The notes under the pieces were generated by a model. That model was not told the DNA's origin. It was given only the letters and a program-made list of their open reading frames with translations, and did no database searches. A DNA stretch of 64,000 bases, taken from contig NZ_CP023344.1 in NCBI RefSeq assembly GCF_002310495.1, positions 4,109,501 through 4,173,500 on the forward strand. The letters are read 5' to 3'. The stretch is from Nibricoccus aquaticus (GTDB taxonomy: Bacteria; Verrucomicrobiota; Verrucomicrobiia; Opitutales; Opitutaceae). The position numbers were made by a program, and so were the translations under genes. Positions 26,648-36,540 of this stretch are shown here, piece by piece. Numbering within the stretch: the stretch's first letter is position 1; each line of letters opens with the position of its first letter.

Positions 26648-27736
26648 TTAGGAAGCGAGCTTCGGGGTTTCGGCGAGGGCGGCGTCGAGGGAGGCGATGA
26701 GGGACTTGATGGTGTCCACGGTTTCGTCGCCCATGTTGGAGATGCGGAAGGTCTTTCCCTTCAGCTTTCCGTAGCCGCCATCGATCACGAGCTTGTGCTT
26801 CGACTTGAGCGTCTTGTTCAGCGCGGCGAGGTCGTAGTTGAGGTTGTTCGCGAAGCAGTTGAGCGCGAGCGAGCCGTATTTCTCTTGGGGGAAGAGTTTG
26901 AAGCCTTTCGAGAATCCCCAGTCGCGGACCATCTTGTTGAGCTGGGCGTGGCGGGCGAAGCGGTTGTCGAGGCCTTCGGCTTTGATGTCTTCGAGCTTCG
27001 ACTTGAGCGCGTAGATAAGCGGGATGACCGGAGTGCTGGGCGTCATGCCGGCTTCGTGGTTCTTCTGGAACTCGACGAAGTCGACGTAGTAGCCGCGGTC
27101 GGTCTGGGTGGCGGCGCGGTCGAGGGCGCGTTTCGAAACGGAGAGGAGGGAGAGGCCGGGAGGAAGGGCGAAGGCTTTTTGCGAGCCGGTGATGAGAACG
27201 TCGATACCTAGTTCGTCCTTCTTGATCGGGAGGACTGTGAAGGAGCTGACGGTGTCGACGATCGAGATGACGTCGGGGAATTCGCGGAGAACGGCGGCGA
27301 TGGCGGTGAGGTCGCTCATCGTACCGGTCGAGGTTTCGTTGTGAATGATGGTGACGGCGTCGTACTGGCCGGTCGAAAGCTCTTTGCGGAGCGCCTCGGG
27401 ATCGACGGGCTGGCCCCATTCGGACTTGAGGGCGCCGGCTTGTTTTCCGCAGCGCTGGGCGACGTCGAACCACTTGTCGGAGAAGGCGCCGTTCATGCAG
27501 TTGAGCACCTTCTTTTTGACGACGTTACGGATGGCGCCTTCCATCGAGCCCCAGGCGGAATTCGTGGCGAGGAAGACCGGGTCCTTGGTGTAGGCGAGAG
27601 CCTGAAGCTCGGGCTGGATGGACTGGTAGAGCGCAACGAAGTCGGTGCTGCGGTGACCGATCATGGGCTGGGCCATGGCGCGCAGCGTTTTTTCGGAGAC
27701 AGCGATGGGGCCGGGGATGAAGAGTTTGTAGCTCAT
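26648..27736 (-). CDS. Class V aminotransferase (alanine-glyoxylate/phosphoserine type)
   Basis: The 362-residue PLP enzyme has the N-terminal LFIPGPIAVSEKTLRAM, typical of the alanine-glyoxylate and serine-pyruvate aminotransferase group, and the PLP lysine in LITGSQKAFALPPG. Archaea and some bacteria use this type as phosphoserine aminotransferase for serine synthesis, so that role is possible here. Other candidate roles are glyoxylate detoxification or serine-glyoxylate exchange. It stands alone, with its own terminator and a repeat element upstream, so context does not decide between them. Confidence 0.88.
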   Translation of the reverse strand: MSYKLFIPGPIAVSEKTLRAMAQPMIGHRSTDFVALYQSIQPELQALAYTKDPVFLATNSAWGSMEGAIRNVVKKKVLNCMNGAFSDKWFDVAQRCGKQAGALKSEWGQPVDPEALRKELSTGQYDAVTIIHNETSTGTMSDLTAIAAVLREFPDVISIVDTVSSFTVLPIKKDELGIDVLITGSQKAFALPPGLSLLSVSKRALDRAATQTDRGYYVDFVEFQKNHEAGMTPSTPVIPLIYALKSKLEDIKAEGLDNRFARHAQLNKMVRDWGFSKGFKLFPQEKYGSLALNCFANNLNYDLAALNKTLKSKHKLVIDGGYGKLKGKTFRISNMGDETVDTIKSLIASLDAALAETPKLAS

Positions 27737-27771
27737 GGGTGGAAAGTTGGGAGAAGGGAGGATCGGAAAGG

Positions 27772-27887
27772 TTTAATCTGGAACTCTGGAAGGCTGGAAC
27801 GGAGGCGGATTATGAAAGGGACGATGAAGAAGGAGTGGTGGATGAAAGCCGATGGGATTTTTCCAGAGTTCCTGAGTTCCAGATTCT
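27772..27887. repeat. Inverted pair of 9-nt-period phrases
   Basis: The left arm (27772-27803) repeats a CTGGAA-type unit three times at 9-nt spacing. The right arm (27858-27887) has the same phrase on the other strand. Together they bound 116 bp between the aminotransferase gene and panD. A related single phrase is at 50996-51029. Confidence 0.65.
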
Positions 27888-27911
27888 CTTCTGCGCGGGT
27901 GGGGGCGCGGC

Positions 27912-28277
27912 TTATTTGTGGGAGACTTTGATGACCTTTTTGTTGGCGTCGCCGAGGACGAGGACGCGGGGTTGCCAGGTTTCAGCTTCAGCTTCAGTGA
28001 AGACGGCGAAGGACATGATCGTGAGGAGATCGCCGCGTTTGCCGAGGAGGGCGGTGGCGCCGTTGAGGGAAATGGTTTTGGAGCCGGCGGGGGCGGCGAT
28101 GGCGTAGGTCTCGAAGCGCTCGCCGTTGGCGGTGTTGCCGATGAGGATGCGCTCGTACTGGCGCATGCCGACCTGGGCCATGAACTCGGAATCGATCGCG
28201 AGGCTGCCTTCGTAGTTGAGCGAGCTGTCGGTCACCTCGGCGCGGTGGATCTTGGACTTGAGTAGATTGAGTTGCAT
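27912..28277 (-). CDS. panD: Aspartate 1-decarboxylase precursor
   Basis: The 121-residue pyruvoyl enzyme makes beta-alanine from aspartate for pantothenate and coenzyme A. The self-cleavage site is Gly24-Ser25 in NYEGSLAID, and the ERI and NGATALLG regions are conserved. Cleavage gives a 24-residue beta chain and an alpha chain with N-terminal pyruvoyl. No other pan genes lie nearby. It is divergent from lpxK with 90 bp between starts. Confidence 0.96.
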   Translation of the reverse strand: MQLNLLKSKIHRAEVTDSSLNYEGSLAIDSEFMAQVGMRQYERILIGNTANGERFETYAIAAPAGSKTISLNGATALLGKRGDLLTIMSFAVFTEAEAETWQPRVLVLGDANKKVIKVSHK

Positions 28278-28367
28278 GGCGCGAGGTGCGTCGTGATAGA
28301 GAACGGCAAGCGAAGCGTTTCGCGACCTTTAGCGTCAATCTCCAACCTTCCCGCTCTCATCCCGCGC

Positions 28368-29573
28368 ATGTCGTCGTCCTGGCTGAAGACCAAGCTGAAC
28401 CAATTCGAGCAATTCGGGATCGACGTGATTTATGGGCGCGCGGAGGGCATCCGGGCGACGTTGTTTGCGGCGTTTTTGCAGGCGCTGTCGTATCTGTTCA
28501 GCGGGATCGCACAGGCTCGTCTATGGCTTTATCGGAAGCGGATTTTGCATGACCAGCCGCTGGGATGTCTGGTCGTTGTTGTGGGCAATCTCACGGTGGG
28601 CGGCACGGGGAAGACGCCGGTGGTGGAGAAGTTCGCGCGGTCGCTGCAGGAGCGCGGGCGGAAAGTGGCCATCTTGAGCCGTGGATACAAAAGCAAGTCG
28701 GCGTCGATGGGAAAGAAGCTGGCGAACTGGTTCACGGGAGCGGCTGAGCCGCCGCCGCGCGTGGTGAGCAATGGTGAGGCGGTGCTGCTGGATTCGGAGC
28801 TGGCGGGCGACGAACCGTTCATGCTCGCGCGGAATCTGCCGGGCGTGGTGGTGCTGGTGGACAAAAACCGGGTGAAGTCGGGAACGTATGCGATCAGGAA
28901 GTTTGGCTGCGACACGTTGATCCTGGACGACGGGTTTCAGTATTTGCCGCTCAAGGGGCGGCTGAATTTGCTGCTCGTGGATAAGACGAATCCGTTTGGG
29001 AACGGGCATCTGCTGCCACGCGGGATTTTACGTGAGCCGATCAAGCACCTGAAGCGGGCGAGCTATGTTTTTCTCACGAAGTCGAACGGGCAGCGCGATG
29101 CGGAGCTGGAGGAGTTGATCCAGGAGCACAACCCGGGCGTGGACATCATCGAGTGTACGCATCAGCCGAAGTTTTTGCAGCGGTTTGGGTCGGACGAGCG
29201 GATGCCGCTGGAGTTTTTGAAGGGGAAGAAGGTCGGTGCGTTTAGCGGGATCGCGACGCCGGAGAGTTTCGAGAAGTTTCTGAAAGATCTCGGGGCGACG
29301 TTGACGTTCACGCGGCGGTTTCTGGACCACTACCGGTTCACGGATGAGGATTACGTTTCGATCTTCAGCGAAGCGATGGGGAAGCGGGTGGATTTCATCG
29401 TAACCACGGAGAAGGATTCGGTGCGGCTGCCGGTGGATTTGCCGTGTCCGATCCCCGTTTATTACCTGAGGCTGGAGATCGAAATCATCCGGGGTGCGGC
29501 GGATTTTCAGGAGGCAGTAGGGCGTATTTGTTTTCCTGAAAACGGGACGGCGATGCCCTGGCCTGAGGCGTGA
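28368..29573 (+). CDS. lpxK: Tetraacyldisaccharide 4'-kinase
   Basis: The 401-residue membrane-anchored kinase phosphorylates the lipid A disaccharide at the 4' position. A hydrophobic N-terminal helix ([20 protein letters not shown]) precedes the Walker A motif [10 protein letters not shown] and the conserved [16 protein letters not shown] and [10 protein letters not shown] complete the family marks. The ATG at 28368 is preferred, as the extra upstream residues are unlike the family. Its presence shows that the organism makes lipid A and has an outer membrane. It is somewhat longer than the E. coli enzyme, mainly at the N-terminus. Confidence 0.94.
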   Translation: MSSSWLKTKLNQFEQFGIDVIYGRAEGIRATLFAAFLQALSYLFSGIAQARLWLYRKRILHDQPLGCLVVVVGNLTVGGTGKTPVVEKFARSLQERGRKVAILSRGYKSKSASMGKKLANWFTGAAEPPPRVVSNGEAVLLDSELAGDEPFMLARNLPGVVVLVDKNRVKSGTYAIRKFGCDTLILDDGFQYLPLKGRLNLLLVDKTNPFGNGHLLPRGILREPIKHLKRASYVFLTKSNGQRDAELEELIQEHNPGVDIIECTHQPKFLQRFGSDERMPLEFLKGKKVGAFSGIATPESFEKFLKDLGATLTFTRRFLDHYRFTDEDYVSIFSEAMGKRVDFIVTTEKDSVRLPVDLPCPIPVYYLRLEIEIIRGAADFQEAVGRICFPENGTAMPWPEA

Positions 29574-29635
29574 GCGAGGGATTTCCCTCTTGCGAGAGCG
29601 ACGGCGTGGCGGGTTAGCTTTGGGTACATCCCAAC

Positions 29636-30775
29636 ATGATCATCGATTCACGTTTCAACGATCTCGCCGCCGGACTTATCAATTTTTCGACTCAGCTGAA
29701 GAAGGGGGAGCGCGTGTTGATCGACGCGTTTGATATTCCGGACGCAATGGTCATCGCACTGATCCGGGCGACACGCGATGCGGGCGCGCATCCCTACGTG
29801 AATATCCATCGGGCACGGGTGACCCGCGAAATGATGCTGGGGGCGGCGGTGGATCAGTTCGAGCCGCACGCGGCAGTGGAGCTGGCGCGCATGCAGAAGA
29901 TGGATGCGTATATCGCGCTGCGGGGATCGGATAATATTTTCGAGGCGTCGGACGTGCCCCCAGATCGCGTGCAGCTGGTCAGCAAGCTCATGAAGCCGGT
30001 GCTCGATCATCGCGTCGGCAAGACGAAGTGGGTGGTGCTGCGCTGGCCGACGGCGTCGATGGCACAGCAGGCAGGGATGAGCACGGAAGCGTTTGAGGAT
30101 TTTTATTTCCGCGTCTGCACGCTTGATTACGCGCGCATGGTTCCGGGCATGGAAGCGCTCAAGGAACTGATGACGGCGACGGATCGGGTGCACATCAAGG
30201 GGCCGGGAACGGATCTGCGTTTTTCGATCAAGGGCATCGGCGCGCAGCCGTGCGGCGGTTTGCGGAATATTCCGGACGGAGAGGTTTTCTCGTGTCCGGT
30301 AAAGGACTCGGTTGAGGGCTATGTGCAGTACAACGCGCCGACGGTTTATCTCGGGCAGTCGTTCGACAACATTCGCCTCGGGTTCAAGAAGGGCAAAATC
30401 GTCGAGGCGACTTCGACGAACACGAAGCGGCTGAATGAGATTTTGGACAGCGATGATGGAGCGCGGTATATCGGTGAATTTGCACTGGGTTTTAATCCGC
30501 ACATCACGGCGCCGATGCGCGATATCCTCTTCGACGAGAAGATCGCGGGGTCATTCCACTTCACGCCTGGTCAGGCGTACGAAGGCGTGGGCAATGGCAA
30601 CAAGTCGCAGGTTCACTGGGACATGGTGTGCATCCAGCGTCCGGAGTACGGCGGCGGGGAAGTGTGGTTCGACGATAAGCTCATCCGCAAGGACGGGATG
30701 TTCGTGCCGAAGTCGCTGCATAAGCTGAATCCGGAGTATTTGCTGGGGGCGGAGAAGGCGAAAAAGGGGAAGTGA
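29636..30775 (+). CDS. M29-family aminopeptidase
   Basis: The 379-residue protein matches the thermophilic aminopeptidase family M29 (AmpS/PepS type), dimetallic enzymes that remove N-terminal residues. Visible marks are the N-terminal [13 protein letters not shown], a metal region [20 protein letters not shown] with its glutamate, and the C-terminal [15 protein letters not shown] and HWDMVCI segments, which carry the conserved Glu, His and Asp ligands. There is no signal peptide, so it is cytoplasmic. It is a single gene following lpxK by 62 bp. Confidence 0.9.
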   Translation: MIIDSRFNDLAAGLINFSTQLKKGERVLIDAFDIPDAMVIALIRATRDAGAHPYVNIHRARVTREMMLGAAVDQFEPHAAVELARMQKMDAYIALRGSDNIFEASDVPPDRVQLVSKLMKPVLDHRVGKTKWVVLRWPTASMAQQAGMSTEAFEDFYFRVCTLDYARMVPGMEALKELMTATDRVHIKGPGTDLRFSIKGIGAQPCGGLRNIPDGEVFSCPVKDSVEGYVQYNAPTVYLGQSFDNIRLGFKKGKIVEATSTNTKRLNEILDSDDGARYIGEFALGFNPHITAPMRDILFDEKIAGSFHFTPGQAYEGVGNGNKSQVHWDMVCIQRPEYGGGEVWFDDKLIRKDGMFVPKSLHKLNPEYLLGAEKAKKGK

Positions 30776-30808
30776 GGGGCCGGTCGTGTCGCTCACTTCA
30801 AATCGCGA

Positions 30809-31210
30809 ATGAAAGCCATCAGCTACCTTCTCGTAACTGGAGGCATTATTGGACTTACTTGGTTGGCGCTGAATCGCGGCAACCTTGATGACTCGCGCGG
30901 GGGCAACGTCTCTACTGCGGGGTATATTGTCCGGCAGGCGATGGTGCGGCCGTTTGAGTCATTTCGAAATGATGTTGGTCGTTATCCGACGGCAGATGAA
31001 GGCCTCGCAGCGTTGTTATTCTGCCCTGCAAGCCTGACGAAAAGCTGGAAGGGACCATATATAGACGCCGAGAAACTTCCGCTGGATCCTTGGCGCAGGG
31101 AGTATCGTTATCGGTCGCCGGGTATTCGAAGTCATTGCGGATATGATTTATGGAGCCTGGGCGCGGATGGCGTGGAGAGTGCTGACGACATTGGTAACTG
31201 GGAAAAGTGA
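30809..31210 (+). CDS. GspG-like domain protein without pilin signal
   Basis: The 133-residue protein has an N-terminal hydrophobic segment (YLLVTGGIIGLTWLAL) and then the C-terminal fold of the type II secretion major pseudopilin GspG: GRYPTADEGLAALL, WKGPYID, LPLDPWRREYRYRSPG and YDLWSLGADG. The usual prepilin cleavage site and the following FTLIE-type helix are absent, so it is not a processed pilin. It is probably a membrane-anchored relative of unknown role. Base composition is a little lower in G+C than its neighbours. Confidence 0.75.
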   Translation: MKAISYLLVTGGIIGLTWLALNRGNLDDSRGGNVSTAGYIVRQAMVRPFESFRNDVGRYPTADEGLAALLFCPASLTKSWKGPYIDAEKLPLDPWRREYRYRSPGIRSHCGYDLWSLGADGVESADDIGNWEK

Positions 31211-31232
31211 AGTTTCCTGAATAACTGTCTCC

Positions 31233-32243
31233 ATGAGTGACCTAACCCATCGATCTAACGCGATCGCACTCGGAGACTTCATCCAGGCGCTGCCGAAGAC
31301 GGAGACGCATCTGCATATCGAGGGGGCGTTGCCGTATGAGTTGTTGCATGCGTGGAAGCCGGAGAGTTATCCGCTGAATCCGGGGTTTCATGAGGCGCAG
31401 TTTAGATTTGGGAGCTTTCCGAAGTTCGATGAAGTGCTGCTCGGTCATGCGTTGCCGTGGTTCGTGTCGGCGGAGCGTTATTACGAGGCGGCGAAGGCGG
31501 TTTTTGCGAAGCATGTCGCGCAGAATGTGCGGTATGTGGAGACGAGTTTTCACCTGCCGGTGGGGGGATTCATCGGTGTGCCGCCGAGGGAGATTCTCGC
31601 GGCGATCCGGGCGGCGGTGCCGAGCGGGTTGGAGGTGCGGATTTTTGCGGGGATGCTGCGGACGGATTGTGCGGGGCCGATGCGGGTGGTCATCGATCAG
31701 CTCGATAAATGGGATGAACTGGCGGGCGTGGATTTGCATGGATTCGAGCAGGTGCCGACGGAGCCGTGGACGGCGAAGATTTGGGAGCGGCTGCGCGGGG
31801 CGGGGAAGGTGACGAAGTGTCATGCGGGGGAATTCGACGGGGCGGCGCGGGTGCGGGAGGCGATTGAGGAACTCGGGGTGATGCGGGTGCAGCATGGCGT
31901 GCGGGCGATTGAAGATCCGCGCGTGGTGGCGCTGGCGGTGGAGCGTGGGGTGACGTTCGATGTGTGTCCGATCAGCAATGTGCGGCTGGGTGTGGTGCGG
32001 TCGCTGGCGGAGCATCCGTTGCGGGCGCTCATGAAAGCGGGCGTGCGTTGCACGGTGAGCACGGATGATCCGCTGGTGTTTGGGAATACTCTGAACGGCG
32101 AGTATGCGGCGCTGGCGGGCGAGGCGGGGTTCACGCGCGCGGAGCTGGCGCGGGTGGCGAAGAACGGGTGGGCCGTGGCGAGTGTGCCGTCGGCGGTACG
32201 CGACGCGATGTGCGCGGAGATCGACCGGGTGGCGGGCCTTTGA
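31233..32243 (+). CDS. Adenosine deaminase-like metal hydrolase
   Basis: The 336-residue TIM-barrel protein carries the whole metal and catalytic set of the adenosine deaminase family: HLHIEGALP near residue 28, [17 protein letters not shown] and STDDPLVFG. It should deaminate a purine nucleoside or base. Close relatives include adenine deaminases and N6-methyl-AMP deaminases, so the substrate is open. The start ATG is 22 bp after the GspG-like gene. Confidence 0.9.
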   Translation: MSDLTHRSNAIALGDFIQALPKTETHLHIEGALPYELLHAWKPESYPLNPGFHEAQFRFGSFPKFDEVLLGHALPWFVSAERYYEAAKAVFAKHVAQNVRYVETSFHLPVGGFIGVPPREILAAIRAAVPSGLEVRIFAGMLRTDCAGPMRVVIDQLDKWDELAGVDLHGFEQVPTEPWTAKIWERLRGAGKVTKCHAGEFDGAARVREAIEELGVMRVQHGVRAIEDPRVVALAVERGVTFDVCPISNVRLGVVRSLAEHPLRALMKAGVRCTVSTDDPLVFGNTLNGEYAALAGEAGFTRAELARVAKNGWAVASVPSAVRDAMCAEIDRVAGL

Positions 32244-32354
32244 CGTGAGGCGTGAGCGAATGGTGACCGCGGCGTAAAGCCGCTCCTGCGAGTCAGAGAG
32301 GCTTTCGCATCGCCAAGAGGGGCGGGGGGGCGGATAAGGGCCGACCGCAAAATC

Positions 32355-33383
32355 GTGAGCCAACAAACTTATATCGTTCCAGAAGGCGTTCGCCGTATCC
32401 GTGCCGACAAGGCGCTTGCTGTCGGGTTTCCCGATCATAGCCGCGTGGCGTTGCAACGTTCGTTCGATGCGGGGCTCGTGCTCATCGCGGGCAAGGCGAT
32501 CAAGCGCGATCACTCGGTGCGGGGCGGCGACGAGATCGCTTTCTCGATGCCGGACCTGGTGCCTTCAGAGCTGAAGGCGGTGGATATTCCGCTCGATGTG
32601 ATTTTTGAGGACAAGCACCTGCTGGCGATCAACAAGGCGGCGGGGATGATCGTGCATCCGGGCGCGGGTACGGGCGAAGACACACTGGTCCACGCGTTGC
32701 TCTCACATTGTGAGGGAAGTCTGAGCGGCGTCGGTGGCGTGGAGCGGCCAGGGATCGTCCACCGGCTGGATCGCGAGACTTCGGGCGTGATGCTGGTGGC
32801 GAAGAGCGACAAGGCGCATCGCGGGCTGGCGGAGCAGTTTTCGGAGAGGTCGTTGCAAAAGGAATACCTCGCGCTGGTCGCGGGCGCGCCGGGCTTGCTG
32901 AGCGGGAGCATGAAGAAGCCGATCGGGCGGAATCCGAATCACCGGCACAAGATGGCGGTGGTCGAGAGCGAGCTCGGCGGGCGCGATGCTCACACGGATT
33001 GGGAAGTCGTGGAGAAATTTGGCAAAGTGGCGTCGCTGATGCGCTGCCTGATTCACACGGGGCGCACGCATCAGATTCGCGTCCACATGAAGGCGCTCGG
33101 GCATATCGTGATGGGCGACGAGATTTATGGCTGGAAGCCGGACTCGCGGCTGAAGAAGCAGCCGCCGCGCGTGATGTTGCACGCGGAGCATTTGATCGTG
33201 ACGCATCCGATCACGGGCAAGCAGCTCGATCTGCGCGCGCCGTTGCCGAAGGATTTCAAGGCGCAGCTGGAGCAGCTGCGGAAGTTGACGGCGGCCGACG
33301 TGAAGAAGGACGTGGCGGCGGCGAAGCTGGTGAAGAAGCCGAAGAAGGCTGCGCCGCCGGCGGCGCATGTGCGGGAAGAGTGA
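32355..33383 (+). CDS. RluA/RluD-family 23S rRNA pseudouridine synthase
   Basis: The 342-residue enzyme should convert uridine to pseudouridine in large-subunit rRNA. An S4 RNA-binding domain (RADKALAVGFPDHSRVALQ) is followed by the catalytic motif GIVHRLDRETSG with its Asp, and by the conserved HTGRTHQIRVHM. The domain order fits RluD or RluC; which one cannot be told by eye. The start is GTG at 32355, since no in-frame ATG lies near and the S4 domain begins soon after. The tail is Lys- and Ala-rich. It is convergent with the oligopeptidase gene, only 9 bp away. Confidence 0.92.
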   Translation: MSQQTYIVPEGVRRIRADKALAVGFPDHSRVALQRSFDAGLVLIAGKAIKRDHSVRGGDEIAFSMPDLVPSELKAVDIPLDVIFEDKHLLAINKAAGMIVHPGAGTGEDTLVHALLSHCEGSLSGVGGVERPGIVHRLDRETSGVMLVAKSDKAHRGLAEQFSERSLQKEYLALVAGAPGLLSGSMKKPIGRNPNHRHKMAVVESELGGRDAHTDWEVVEKFGKVASLMRCLIHTGRTHQIRVHMKALGHIVMGDEIYGWKPDSRLKKQPPRVMLHAEHLIVTHPITGKQLDLRAPLPKDFKAQLEQLRKLTAADVKKDVAAAKLVKKPKKAAPPAAHVREE

Positions 33384-33392
33384 GCGCGTGCG

Positions 33393-35495
33393 CTACAGGC
33401 CGAGAATCGTCAGAGCGAAGGCGTAGTCGAAGGCGGTTTCTTTGAGCGAATCGTAGCGGCCTGACGCGCCGCCGTGGCCGGCGTCGAGGTTGGTGCGCAG
33501 GAGGAGAGGGTTGGAGTCAGTCTTCAACGTGCGGAGTTTGGCGACGAGTTTGGCGCCTTCCCAGTAGGGAACCTGGCTGTCGTTGAGGGAGACGTTCACG
33601 AGCATCGCTGGGTACGCCTGGGGCTTGAGGTTGTCGTAGGGCGAGTAGGCGCGCATCCAGGCGTATTCAGCTTTCACGTTCGGGTTGCCCCACTCGATGT
33701 ACTCGCTGGTCGTCAGTGGCAGGGTGTCGTCGAGCATGGTGTTGACGATGTCCACGAAGGGGACGTCGAGGATGGCGGCGCGGAAGAGCGCGGGCTTTTG
33801 ATTGAGGACGGCGCCGACGAGGAGGCCGCCGGCGCTACCGCCGCTGATGATGAGTTTTTTCGAGTCGGTGTGTTTGCTGGCGATGAGGCTTTCGGCGCAG
33901 GCGATGAAATCGGTGAAGGTGGTTTTCTTGAGCGCCATTTTACCGGCGTCGCGCCAGTCTTCGCCGAGTTCGCCGCCGCCGCGGATGTGGGCGATGGCGT
34001 AGATGACGCCGCGGTCGAGGAGGCTGAGGCGGGTGGTCGAAAACGAATCGGGTATGCTGACGCCGTAGGAGCCGTAGCCGTAGAGGAAGAGCGGCTGCGG
34101 GCCGGGGGCACGGCGGTCTTTGCGCCAGACGAGGGAGACAGGGATCTTTGTTTTATCGGAGGCAGAGGCCCAGATGCGTTCGCAGGCGTAGAGCGCGGGA
34201 TCGTAGCCGCCGGGAATTTCGGCGCGTTTGAGGAGCGTGCTGGCGCCGGTGTTGAGATCGTAGGCGTAGGTGGAGTCGGGCGTGACGGGGGACTCGTAGG
34301 TGAAGCGGTAGCTGGTGGTGTCGAACTCCAGATTTTCGCCCTCGTCCACTTCGTAGATGGGCTCGGGCATCGGGATGCGGTGCTGTTTGCCGGAGGCGAG
34401 GTCGATGACGCGGATGTGAGGGAGGCCGTTTTCGCGTTCGTGGACGACGAGATGGTTGGCGAAGGTTTCGATGTCTTCGCGTTTGATGGCGGGATCGTGC
34501 GGGAGGATTTCCGTCCAGTGCATCGGCGTGGGGGTGTCCACGGGAGCGGAGACGAGGCGGAAGTTTTTCGCGTCGAGATTGGTGAGGATGTAGAAGAGGC
34601 CGTCGCGGTGTTCGAGAGAGCATTCGACGCCGTCGCGTTTGCGGACGATGACGCGGAATTTGCCGCGCGGCTGATTGCTCGGGAGGGCGAGGATGCCGGT
34701 GGTGGTTTTGCTCTCGGAGATGCAGACGAGGTATTTTTCGTCGAGGGTGCGGGAGATCTCGAGGTCGTAGAGTTCGTCTTTCTCGTCGAGGAGAACGCGG
34801 CGCTGGCCGGTGGAGAGCACCCAGCGTTCGAGGCGGTAGGCGCGCTTGGTTTCTTTTTCCTCGGTGACGTAGAAGATCGTGTCGTTGTCGGCGGCCCACT
34901 CGATGGAGGCGACGTTGCCGATCTGCTGCGGGATCTCGGCGCCGGTCTCGAGGTTCTTGATGTGGACGGTGTAGTCGCGCGAGCCGGTGCGGTCGGTGGT
35001 GTAGATGAGCAGGCGGGCGTCGTCACTGACGACGAGGTGGCCGACGGACATGAAGGCTTCGCCGACGGCAAGCTGGTTGATGTCGAGGATGATTTCCTCG
35101 GGAGCCTTGGGCGTATCGGCGAGTTTGCGACAGTGGATGGGGTACTGTTTTCCCTGCTCGGTGCGGGTGTAATAAACGTGGCGGCCTTTGCGCGCGGGCA
35201 CGGACTGGTCGGTCTCCTTCACGCGGGCGACCATCTCGGTGTAGAGTTTTTCCTGGAGCGGTTTCGCGGGAGCGGTGACGGACTCGGTGTAGGCGTTTTC
35301 AGCCTTCAGGTAGTCGAGGACGGCGGGGGACTCTTTTTCGCGGAGCCAGAAGTAGTCGTCGGTGCGTTTGTCGCCGTGGACGGTGACGTCCTTGGGCTGG
35401 CGCGTGGCGACGGGCGGTTGAGTGGAGAGGTCGAGCGCGGCGTGCGCAGCGAGTGTTGTCATAAAGAGGGCGAACCAGGCATGACGCGCGGTCAT
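33393..35495 (-). CDS. Oligopeptidase B-like S9 peptidase with signal peptide
   Basis: The 700-residue serine peptidase has an N-terminal seven-bladed propeller (from DDYFWLREKESPAVLDYL) and an alpha/beta hydrolase domain with Ser in ISGGSAGGLL, Asp in NVSLNDSQVPYWE and His in DAGHGGASG. It should cut short peptides after basic residues. Oligopeptidase B is usually cytoplasmic, but here a signal peptide (HAWFALFMTTLAAHAALD) is visible, which implies a periplasmic enzyme. Its start overlaps the stop of an upstream lipoprotein gene by ATGA, so the two are coupled. Confidence 0.9.
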   Translation of the reverse strand: MTARHAWFALFMTTLAAHAALDLSTQPPVATRQPKDVTVHGDKRTDDYFWLREKESPAVLDYLKAENAYTESVTAPAKPLQEKLYTEMVARVKETDQSVPARKGRHVYYTRTEQGKQYPIHCRKLADTPKAPEEIILDINQLAVGEAFMSVGHLVVSDDARLLIYTTDRTGSRDYTVHIKNLETGAEIPQQIGNVASIEWAADNDTIFYVTEEKETKRAYRLERWVLSTGQRRVLLDEKDELYDLEISRTLDEKYLVCISESKTTTGILALPSNQPRGKFRVIVRKRDGVECSLEHRDGLFYILTNLDAKNFRLVSAPVDTPTPMHWTEILPHDPAIKREDIETFANHLVVHERENGLPHIRVIDLASGKQHRIPMPEPIYEVDEGENLEFDTTSYRFTYESPVTPDSTYAYDLNTGASTLLKRAEIPGGYDPALYACERIWASASDKTKIPVSLVWRKDRRAPGPQPLFLYGYGSYGVSIPDSFSTTRLSLLDRGVIYAIAHIRGGGELGEDWRDAGKMALKKTTFTDFIACAESLIASKHTDSKKLIISGGSAGGLLVGAVLNQKPALFRAAILDVPFVDIVNTMLDDTLPLTTSEYIEWGNPNVKAEYAWMRAYSPYDNLKPQAYPAMLVNVSLNDSQVPYWEGAKLVAKLRTLKTDSNPLLLRTNLDAGHGGASGRYDSLKETAFDYAFALTILGL

Positions 35496-36238
35496 GGTTT
35501 GGTTTTGGGGGCGACGCGGAAGTTAATCGTGTCGGTGGGCAGCTTTGCCTTGAGCGTTTGCAGACGGCCGGTGGCGGAGTCGAAGGCGAAGGTCATCTCG
35601 ATGGGCTTCGCTTTTTTCTCGGGGGTCATGGCTCGGTAGCGGTAGCGGAAGATTTCGAGGCCGTCGCGGGTGGTGCGCTCGTTGGGGCGGCCCAACATGC
35701 CGCCGATGGAGTCGATGGTGGGAGGCTTGATCTCGGCGGCGGCGGGGTCGGGCGTGTTATCGACCTCGGCGGAACGGGAGCTCTTGTCGATGCGGGCGCC
35801 GCCTGTGGAGCGGAGGAGGCTGACAAAAAGTTCTTTAGGAAAGAAGGCGAAGTAGCGCTCGGGGATGCCGACGTAGGCGAGGCGGTCGTCGATGAAGCGG
35901 GTTTCGAGTTCGACATCGTACACGGCGGTCTCAGGTTCACCGGGCGGGGCGTCTTTGACCCAGCGCACGCGCCATTTTTCGGATACGCCGTCGGTGGTGA
36001 CTGTCTCGGGGAAGACGCCAAGCCAGCGGACGTCATCGGGGAGCAGAATGGGTTTCAGGCACTCGATGCGGACGCCGTCGGAGGTGTCGGCTTTGAAGTG
36101 CGTGTCGAAGCGGGCGAACTGTCGTTTGAGATCGAGGAGGCGGAGGTAAACGCAGCCGGAGAGCAGGAGGGTGGCGGCGAGCAGGGAAAACGCGAAGGTG
36201 CGTCGCAGGCGGGGTGAATTGCGACGGGGTGACGACAT
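35492..36238 (-). CDS. Hypothetical lipoprotein
   Basis: The 248-residue protein has a lipoprotein signal peptide with the lipobox LLLSGC, so it should be anchored by Cys. The mature part has no family I recognise; it includes VRIECLKPILLPDDVRWLG and a late beta-rich section. It overlaps the oligopeptidase gene by 4 bp and is probably translated together with it. A partnership in peptide handling is possible but not shown. Confidence 0.72.
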   Translation of the reverse strand: MSSPRRNSPRLRRTFAFSLLAATLLLSGCVYLRLLDLKRQFARFDTHFKADTSDGVRIECLKPILLPDDVRWLGVFPETVTTDGVSEKWRVRWVKDAPPGEPETAVYDVELETRFIDDRLAYVGIPERYFAFFPKELFVSLLRSTGGARIDKSSRSAEVDNTPDPAAAEIKPPTIDSIGGMLGRPNERTTRDGLEIFRYRYRAMTPEKKAKPIEMTFAFDSATGRLQTLKAKLPTDTINFRVAPKTKP

Positions 36239-36253
36239 GAGGCGGGGCGTGGG

Positions 36254-36502
36254 CTAGTGCTTGATGAAGCGGAGGAGATAGGCGAAGAGGAGCGCGCCGG
36301 CGGTGGCGAAGATGAGCTGGCCGACGAAGCCGCTCGCCGTGATGCCGACGATACTGAAAAGGAAGCCGCCGAGGAGGGCGCCAATGACGCCGACGATGAC
36401 GTTACCGGCGAGGCCGAAGCCCTTGCCCTTCATGATCACGCCACTGAGCCAGCCGGCGAGAGCGCCGATGAGCAGGATGGTGACGAAGGCTTTGAGGTTC
36501 AT
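36254..36502 (-). CDS. GlsB/YeaQ/YmgE-family small membrane protein
   Basis: The 82-residue protein has three hydrophobic segments with the glycine-rich motif AGWLSGVIMKGKGFGLAGN, followed by IVGVIGALLGGFLFS, as in transglycosylase-associated stress proteins. Function in the family is poorly known; expression often rises under stress. It is 15 bp before the lipoprotein gene on the same strand. Confidence 0.9.
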   Translation of the reverse strand: MNLKAFVTILLIGALAGWLSGVIMKGKGFGLAGNVIVGVIGALLGGFLFSIVGITASGFVGQLIFATAGALLFAYLLRFIKH

Positions 36503-36540
36503 GAAGGGAGGCGGGAGCGGTCGAGCGGGGCGCGTGAGAT

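Noticed and set aside
33474-35639. 721-codon open frame on the + strand
   Set aside because: It lies antisense to the oligopeptidase and lipoprotein genes, and its composition (Gly, Val, Asp, Ala in low-complexity order) is that of a mirror frame caused by high G+C at third positions.
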